The notes under the pieces: generated by a model | Databases searched by the model: none | Seen by the model: only the letters and a program-made list of their open reading frames with translations | Told to the model about the DNA's origin: nothing | Translations under genes and position numbers: made by a program | Shown: piece after piece, positions 59,775-64,000 of the stretch | How the letters are laid out: each line of letters opens with the position of its first letter | Numbering within the stretch: the first letter of the stretch is position 1 | Assembly: GCF_003864255.1 (NCBI RefSeq) | Contig: NZ_QWEZ01000001.1 | Span: 1,550,001 to 1,614,000 of the forward strand | Direction: 5' to 3' | Length of the DNA: 64,000 bases | Origin: Aestuariirhabdus litorea | Lineage (GTDB): Bacteria; Pseudomonadota; Gammaproteobacteria; Pseudomonadales; Aestuariirhabdaceae

Positions 59775-60014
59775 CTCAACCCTTAAGTGTTGGAAAAACA
59801 GGGGCCCACCCACCTAAGGGCAGGCCGACACTGTGATCGTATTGGTGGAGAACTCCAGCCTGCGGGGGACAGATCCGACACCCCCCCCGAAGCGGCTTTC
59901 TCAGTGCGCGCAAAAACCGTATTATACCTGCCAAACTCGCTGAAGCGTAAGCATCTGCATTGATGCATCCCTAAATTCCCCGCTGAGGGGTCACGCCACA
60001 ACAAGGAACCTCAC
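59775..60014. other. glnS/ppiB divergent spacer
   Basis: 240 bp without a gene. It contains a run of eight C (59881-59888) and a TATTAT (59920-59925) that could be a -10 for ppiB, but no matching -35 is convincing. Confidence 0.4.
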
Positions 60015-60512
60015 ATGATCGTTTTGCACACCAACCACGGCGACATCAAAATTGAGCTGGACCACGAAAAAGCGCCTAAAACAGCCGCCAACTTTGAGAG
60101 CTATGTCCGCTCCGGCCACTACGACGGCACCATCTTCCACCGCGTGATCAACAACTTCATGATCCAGGGTGGGGGCTTCGAAGCCGGCATGAAGGAAAAG
60201 AGCACCCGCGCGCCCATCGAAAACGAAGCCGACAACGGGCTCAGCAACGACATCGGCACCATCGCCATGGCCCGCACCAACGACCCCCATTCCGCCAGCG
60301 CCCAGTTCTTTATCAATGTGGCCAACAATAGTTTCCTCAACCACACCGCCAAGAACCCGCAGGGTTGGGGCTACGCCGTGTTCGGCAAAGTCGTTGAGGG
60401 CATGGACGTTGTGGACGCCATCAAAGCGGTTCGCACCGGCAGCTCCGGCTTCCACCAGGACGTGCCCAGCGAGGACGTGGTGATCGAAAGCGCCGAGGTA
60501 GTCGAGGGCTGA
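60015..60512 (+). CDS. ppiB: Cyclophilin-type peptidyl-prolyl isomerase B
   Basis: Cytosolic cis-trans prolyl isomerase. The 165-residue protein shows the cyclophilin core [15 protein letters not shown] with the catalytic Arg, then the [19 protein letters not shown] segment and a C-terminal [12 protein letters not shown]. No signal peptide, which argues for PpiB over PpiA. It lies two bases before lpxH. Confidence 0.95.
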   Translation: MIVLHTNHGDIKIELDHEKAPKTAANFESYVRSGHYDGTIFHRVINNFMIQGGGFEAGMKEKSTRAPIENEADNGLSNDIGTIAMARTNDPHSASAQFFINVANNSFLNHTAKNPQGWGYAVFGKVVEGMDVVDAIKAVRTGSSGFHQDVPSEDVVIESAEVVEG

Positions 60513-60514
60513 TT

Positions 60515-61246
60515 TTGACCACCCTGTTCATATCAGACCTGCACCTGCAGGAAGAGTGCCCGGCCATCAGCCGGGCTTTTTTCGACCTGCTGGACAGCCC
60601 TGGCGAGGGGATAGAAGCGCTCTATATCCTGGGAGATTTTTTTGAGTACTGGGTCGGCGATGATGGCATGACCCCCTTCCAGAAGGAGGTGGCAGAGGCG
60701 GTCAAGCGCTTCTCCGAGCAGGTAGCCCCGGTCTATTTCATGCATGGGAACCGCGATCTCCTGATCGGAAAGCGCTTTGCCCGGGAGGCTGGCTGCACCC
60801 TGCTGCCGGACCCCTGCGTGATCAATCTTTATGGCCAGCCGACCCTGCTGATGCACGGCGATAGCCTGTGCACACTGGATCTGGCCTACCAGCGTTTCAG
60901 GCGCGTTACTCGCAACCCCGTTGCGCGCTGGCTGATCCTCCACCTGCCCCTGAGTTATCGCATCGAGTCGATCCGCAAGCTGCGCAACCGCAGCCGGGAG
61001 CAGGGCCCCACCAAATCCCGGGAGATCATGGATGTGACGCCCGCCGAGGTGGAGCGCGTTATGACGCTGTTCGGTTGCCGCCTGCTGATCCACGGCCACA
61101 CCCACCGCCCCGCTCGCCACCCTCTCAGGGTGCGGGGAGAGAAGGCTGAGCGCATCGTACTGGGAGACTGGGGTAACCATGGCTGGCTGCTGAGGGCCTC
61201 AGAGCAATCGCTGGAGCTGGAAAAGTTTCCCATCGCCGCTCCATAA
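60515..61246 (+). CDS. lpxH: UDP-2,3-diacylglucosamine hydrolase LpxH
   Basis: Metallophosphoesterase making lipid X in lipid A synthesis, acting at the inner membrane's cytosolic face. The 243-residue protein keeps the five motifs: DLHLQE, GDFFEYWVGDD, HGNRDLL, HGDSLC and HGHTHRP. Translation starts at TTG 60515 with GAGG seven bases upstream and no ATG alternative. It follows ppiB by two nucleotides, so the two are likely co-transcribed. Confidence 0.94.
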   Translation: MTTLFISDLHLQEECPAISRAFFDLLDSPGEGIEALYILGDFFEYWVGDDGMTPFQKEVAEAVKRFSEQVAPVYFMHGNRDLLIGKRFAREAGCTLLPDPCVINLYGQPTLLMHGDSLCTLDLAYQRFRRVTRNPVARWLILHLPLSYRIESIRKLRNRSREQGPTKSREIMDVTPAEVERVMTLFGCRLLIHGHTHRPARHPLRVRGEKAERIVLGDWGNHGWLLRASEQSLELEKFPIAAP

Positions 61247-61550
61247 AGCGCCCCCAACAGACCGTTCAGCTGAGTCAGGACAACGCCCGAAACAGCCCCT
61301 TTTACTTCGCAAAAAACGCATTTTAACCACTTTGGCTGATTGAGCATGACCTAGCGCAGCAATTATAAATATGCGCGGGTAAAACCCTTGATAAGATTCA
61401 AACAAGTGTTATAAAAGAGCGTGACGAAACCACAATATCAGGCCCGCCAGCCCTTCGAGATCGAGCCAGGGGGCATCGCAAAAGCGCGGGAAAAGGACCG
61501 GTTTCGCACTCAAACAAAGGGCGCTGGCGCCCATAAGGGGATGAGGCTGA
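61247..61550. other. lpxH-usp intergenic region
   Basis: About 300 bp with no gene. It holds a likely FNR/ANR box (61387-61400) and a TATAAA (61409-61414) upstream of the Usp gene; nothing else stands out. Confidence 0.55.
61387..61400. promoter_or_regulatory. FNR/ANR-type binding site
   Basis: TTGATAAGATTCAA matches the consensus TTGAT-N4-ATCAA at 9 of 10 conserved positions. It lies 150 bp before the Usp gene. A TATAAA 8 bp downstream is too close for the classic activating position at -41.5, so the effect is uncertain. Confidence 0.5.
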
Positions 61551-62420
61551 ATGCATAATATAAAAAACATTCTGGTGGTGGTAGACACCAGGAAAGCAAC
61601 CCACACCGCTCTCAAGCGAGGCAAGTTGATCGCCAAGGTAACCGGGGCGACACTCCACCTGCTCGCCTGCAATAAAAAACCTGACGCCAACTCCCAAGCC
61701 GCACTCGACACTTTGGTGGAGCAGGTGCGCGAACGCGGGATCAACGCCGAAGGTTACGAACAGTGGCACGATAACGTTGCCAACACCGTGCTTCATCTTC
61801 AGCAGTCCCAAGGGTGCGCCCTGGTGATCAAGGACGCCCGCGAAGAGAACGAGCTAAGCCGTGCGGTTTTTGCTCCCACCGACTGGCAACTGCTGCGTCG
61901 CTGCCCCTGCCCGGTACTGCTGGTCAAGAACGATCGCGCCTGGGAGAACGGCGTTATCCTGGCTGCCATCGATGCCGACGCCAGCGACCAGGATCACCAG
62001 ATTCTCAACGAAGTCATCATGAGCCACTCGCACGATATTGCGGGCCTTGCCAACGCTGAGTGCCACATTGGCGCGGCACACCCAGCCCCGATGCTCTCCT
62101 CGCCCGATCCTGTTTTCCAGAATATAGAGAGCCTGGCAAAGCTCTACCGAGACGCCTGCACCCCCTACATCACCCAATACAAGATGGCGGAGAAGAATCT
62201 CCATATCGGCGAAGGACCGGCGCAAAGCTTTATCCCTGAGCTGGCCGAGCGGATCAGTGCCTCTCTTGTAGTGATGGGGACCGTGGCGCGCACCGGCATC
62301 AGCGGAGCCATCATCGGCAACACCGCAGAGCTGATTCTTGATAGCATCTGCTGTGATGTCCTGACCCTTAAGCCGGTCGACATCATGGAGCAGCTGGAAG
62401 AGGTCGTTACCCAGCGCTAA
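61551..62420 (+). CDS. Tandem-domain universal stress protein (UspE-like)
   Basis: A 289-residue cytosolic protein with two Usp domains (about 1-135 and 145-285). The first starts ILVVVDTRKATHTALKR and ends in PCPVLLVKN; the second carries the ATP-type loop GTVARTGISGAIIGNTAE. Fused Usp proteins of this kind (UspE) aid survival under stress and oxygen limitation, and an FNR-like box upstream agrees with this. The start follows AAGGGGATGAGG. An isolated gene between lpxH and acnB. Confidence 0.9.
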   Translation: MHNIKNILVVVDTRKATHTALKRGKLIAKVTGATLHLLACNKKPDANSQAALDTLVEQVRERGINAEGYEQWHDNVANTVLHLQQSQGCALVIKDAREENELSRAVFAPTDWQLLRRCPCPVLLVKNDRAWENGVILAAIDADASDQDHQILNEVIMSHSHDIAGLANAECHIGAAHPAPMLSSPDPVFQNIESLAKLYRDACTPYITQYKMAEKNLHIGEGPAQSFIPELAERISASLVVMGTVARTGISGAIIGNTAELILDSICCDVLTLKPVDIMEQLEEVVTQR

Positions 62421-62428
62421 TCGCCTTC

Positions 62429-62449
62429 GAGCCCCTTCCCAAGGGGCTC
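62429..62449 (+). terminator. Terminator after the Usp gene
   Basis: Stem GAGCCCCTT/AAGGGGCTC with a CCC loop, followed by AGTATTTATTTT, a moderate U-tract. Confidence 0.75.
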
Positions 62450-62500
62450 AGTATTTATTTTGTGAATGCCCGATATACCCCCCCTAAACCAACGTCTTAC

Positions 62501-62530
62501 TTAACTTACCCACCCCCCTTACGTTATAAT
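62501..62530 (+). promoter_or_regulatory. Sigma-70 promoter candidate for acnB
   Basis: TTAACT (62501-62506, 4 of 6) with an 18-nt spacer and a perfect TATAAT (62525-62530). Predicts a leader of about 100 nt before the acnB GTG. Confidence 0.6.
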
Positions 62531-62638
62531 TTCGCCGCCAAATTAGGGGGTTACAAGCCCGTGACGCATACCTGTTGAAGGCCGCATCAGACCAGATCCG
62601 ACCTTGGGCGACAGGACAACCGATGAGGGTATTTCAAA

Positions 62639-64000
62639 GTGCTAGAAGCTTACCGTAAACACGTAGAAGAGCGCGCAGTCGAGGGAATTCCACCCAAACC
62701 GCTGGACGCAGAACAGGTTGCAGCCTTAGTTGAACTGCTTAAGAATCCGCCCGCCGGCGAGGAGCAAACCCTGCTCGACCTGATTACCAATCGCGTTCCC
62801 CCGGGAGTTGACGAGGCCGCCTACGTGAAAGCAGGCTTCCTGGCGGCGGTGGCAACGGGAGAGGCCAGCTCTCCGCTGATCGACAAGCCTGCTGCCGTCA
62901 AACTGCTCGGCGGCATGCTGGGCGGTTACAACATCGAAACCCTGGTTTCCCTGCTCGATGACGCCGAACTGTCCGCGATCGCGGCCGACCAGCTGAAGAG
63001 CACCCTACTGGTATTCGACGCCTTCCACGATGTCGAGGAGAAGGCCAAGGCGGGCAATGCTGCCGCAAAGTCAGTGCTCGAGTCCTGGGCCGCCGCCGAA
63101 TGGTTCACCAGCCGCGACAAGGTGGCCGAGAGCATCAAGGTTGCGGTCTTCAAGGTAACCGGCGAAACCAACACCGATGACCTATCCCCCGCACCAGACG
63201 CCTGGTCCCGCCCTGATATTCCGCTGCACGCCAACGCGATGTACAAGATGGAGCGCGAGGGCCTGACTCCGGAAGAGCCCGGCGTTAAGGGTCCTATCTC
63301 CCAGATCAATGCCATCAAGGCCAAGGGCCTTCCCGTTGCCTTCGTGGGTGACGTGGTCGGTACCGGTTCTTCCCGTAAGTCGGGAACCAACTCGGTGCTC
63401 TGGTTCTTCGGTGAAGACGTTCCCGGAGTACCCAACAAGCGCGCCGGCGGTATCTGCATCGGCTCCAAGGTTGCCCCGATTTTCTTCAACACCATGGAAG
63501 ATGCCGGCGCCCTGGTTTTCGAAGCGCCTGTCGACAAACTCAACATGGGCGATATCATTGAGATCCGCCCCTACGACGGCAAGATCCTCTCCGAGAGCGG
63601 TGAAGTACTCTCCGAGTTCAGTTTCAAATCCGACGTCATCCTTGACGAAGTTCAGGCAGGCGGCCGTATTCCCCTGATCATTGGTCGTGGCCTCACCGAC
63701 AAGGCGCGCGCTGCCCTCGACCTCGAGCCCACCGACCTGTTCCGAGTTCCAACCCAGCCCGCCGACAGCGGCAAGGGCTTCTCCCTGGCACAGAAGATGG
63801 TGGGTAAGGCCTGCGGCATCGAGGGCGTACGTCCCGGCACCTATTGCGAGCCCAAGATGACCACCGTCGGCTCCCAGGACACCACCGGTCCCATGACCCG
63901 TGACGAGCTCAAGGACCTGGCCTGCCTAGGCTTCTCCGCCGACCTGACCATGCAGTCCTTCTGTCACACTGCGGCTTACCCCAAGCCCGTTGACGTGCAG
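62639..64000 (+). CDS. acnB: Aconitate hydratase B (partial, runs off the window)
   Basis: TCA-cycle aconitase that interconverts citrate and isocitrate; the B type also handles methylcitrate-cycle intermediates in some bacteria and can bind mRNA when its cluster is lost. The first 454 codons are present with an uninterrupted frame from GTG 62639, which has GAGGG nine bases before it and gives LEAYRKHVEERAVEG. The N-terminal helical domain and swivelling domain with GDVVGTGSSRKSGTNS identify AcnB. The cluster cysteines lie beyond the right edge, so they could not be checked. Confidence 0.94.
   Translation, partial: MLEAYRKHVEERAVEGIPPKPLDAEQVAALVELLKNPPAGEEQTLLDLITNRVPPGVDEAAYVKAGFLAAVATGEASSPLIDKPAAVKLLGGMLGGYNIETLVSLLDDAELSAIAADQLKSTLLVFDAFHDVEEKAKAGNAAAKSVLESWAAAEWFTSRDKVAESIKVAVFKVTGETNTDDLSPAPDAWSRPDIPLHANAMYKMEREGLTPEEPGVKGPISQINAIKAKGLPVAFVGDVVGTGSSRKSGTNSVLWFFGEDVPGVPNKRAGGICIGSKVAPIFFNTMEDAGALVFEAPVDKLNMGDIIEIRPYDGKILSESGEVLSEFSFKSDVILDEVQAGGRIPLIIGRGLTDKARAALDLEPTDLFRVPTQPADSGKGFSLAQKMVGKACGIEGVRPGTYCEPKMTTVGSQDTTGPMTRDELKDLACLGFSADLTMQSFCHTAAYPKPVDVQ

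Noticed and set aside
58269-59786. 505-residue open frame on the plus strand
   Set aside because: Antisense to glnS, which is complete with all class I synthetase motifs.

Overview
This is a contiguous chromosomal segment of a gammaproteobacterium, most like the Pseudomonadales/Oceanospirillales. Reasons: the blocks cysB-cysH-thrH-pabB, dnaQ-rnhA-methyltransferase/gloB-mltD and tRNA cluster-tig-clpP-clpX-lon-hupB-ppiD are housekeeping neighbourhoods of that group; CysH is the [4Fe-4S] APS-reductase type and ThrH has exactly the pseudomonad length; GC content looks fairly high; and NhaB, an acrylate-response pair (acuR-acuI) and a methylcitrate-cycle lyase suit a marine or brackish lifestyle. 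No transposase, integrase, phage gene or CRISPR array was seen. The genus cannot be fixed from the sequence alone.

Layout. 1-1.8 kb: prpB and its GntR/FCD regulator, with two near-identical palindromic operators. 1.9-9.1 kb: pabB, thrH, cysH, cysB, a TSUP permease, a 5'-nucleotidase and a DAHP synthase (folate/aromatic and sulfur assimilation). 9.1-19.3 kb: a small Cys-containing unknown protein, greB, nfuA, metH, a MATE exporter, a lipoprotein aminopeptidase, cysI and its DUF934 partner. 19.4-31.1 kb: a CPA2 antiporter, a YhdH-type reductase, sohB, an SCP2 protein, an unknown membrane protein, a second TSUP, a stand-alone relative of the ChpA N-terminus, a dienoyl-CoA isomerase, nhaB, and acuR-acuI. 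31.1-31.7 kb: a G-tract-rich stretch without a convincing gene. 31.7-36.2 kb: dnaQ, rnhA, a methyltransferase, gloB, mltD. 36.3-46.3 kb: an HDOD protein, a Yej-type peptide importer with two tandem binding proteins, and fabI. 46.3-55.5 kb: ppiD, tRNA-Asp, hupB, lon, clpX, clpP, tig, tRNA-Leu, tRNA-His, tRNA-Arg. 55.6-64 kb: folD, cysS, glnS, ppiB, lpxH, a tandem-domain Usp protein and the first half of acnB.

How the parts connect. cysH, cysI and the TSUP next to cysB share an upstream TTATAAC element and look like a sulfur-assimilation regulon. AcuI makes propionyl-CoA from acryloyl-CoA and PrpB completes propionyl-CoA catabolism, so two distant loci in the window form one route. lon and clpX each carry a heat-shock-type promoter with the same 15-nt spacing. 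Several gene pairs are separated by long, perfectly paired, A/T-flanked hairpins that can terminate transcription both ways.

I found no clearly novel multi-gene system. The best leads are the acuR operator-promoter arrangement, the prp twin operators six helical turns apart, the orphan ChpA-N-like protein and the G-rich intergenic region at 31.1-31.7 kb.
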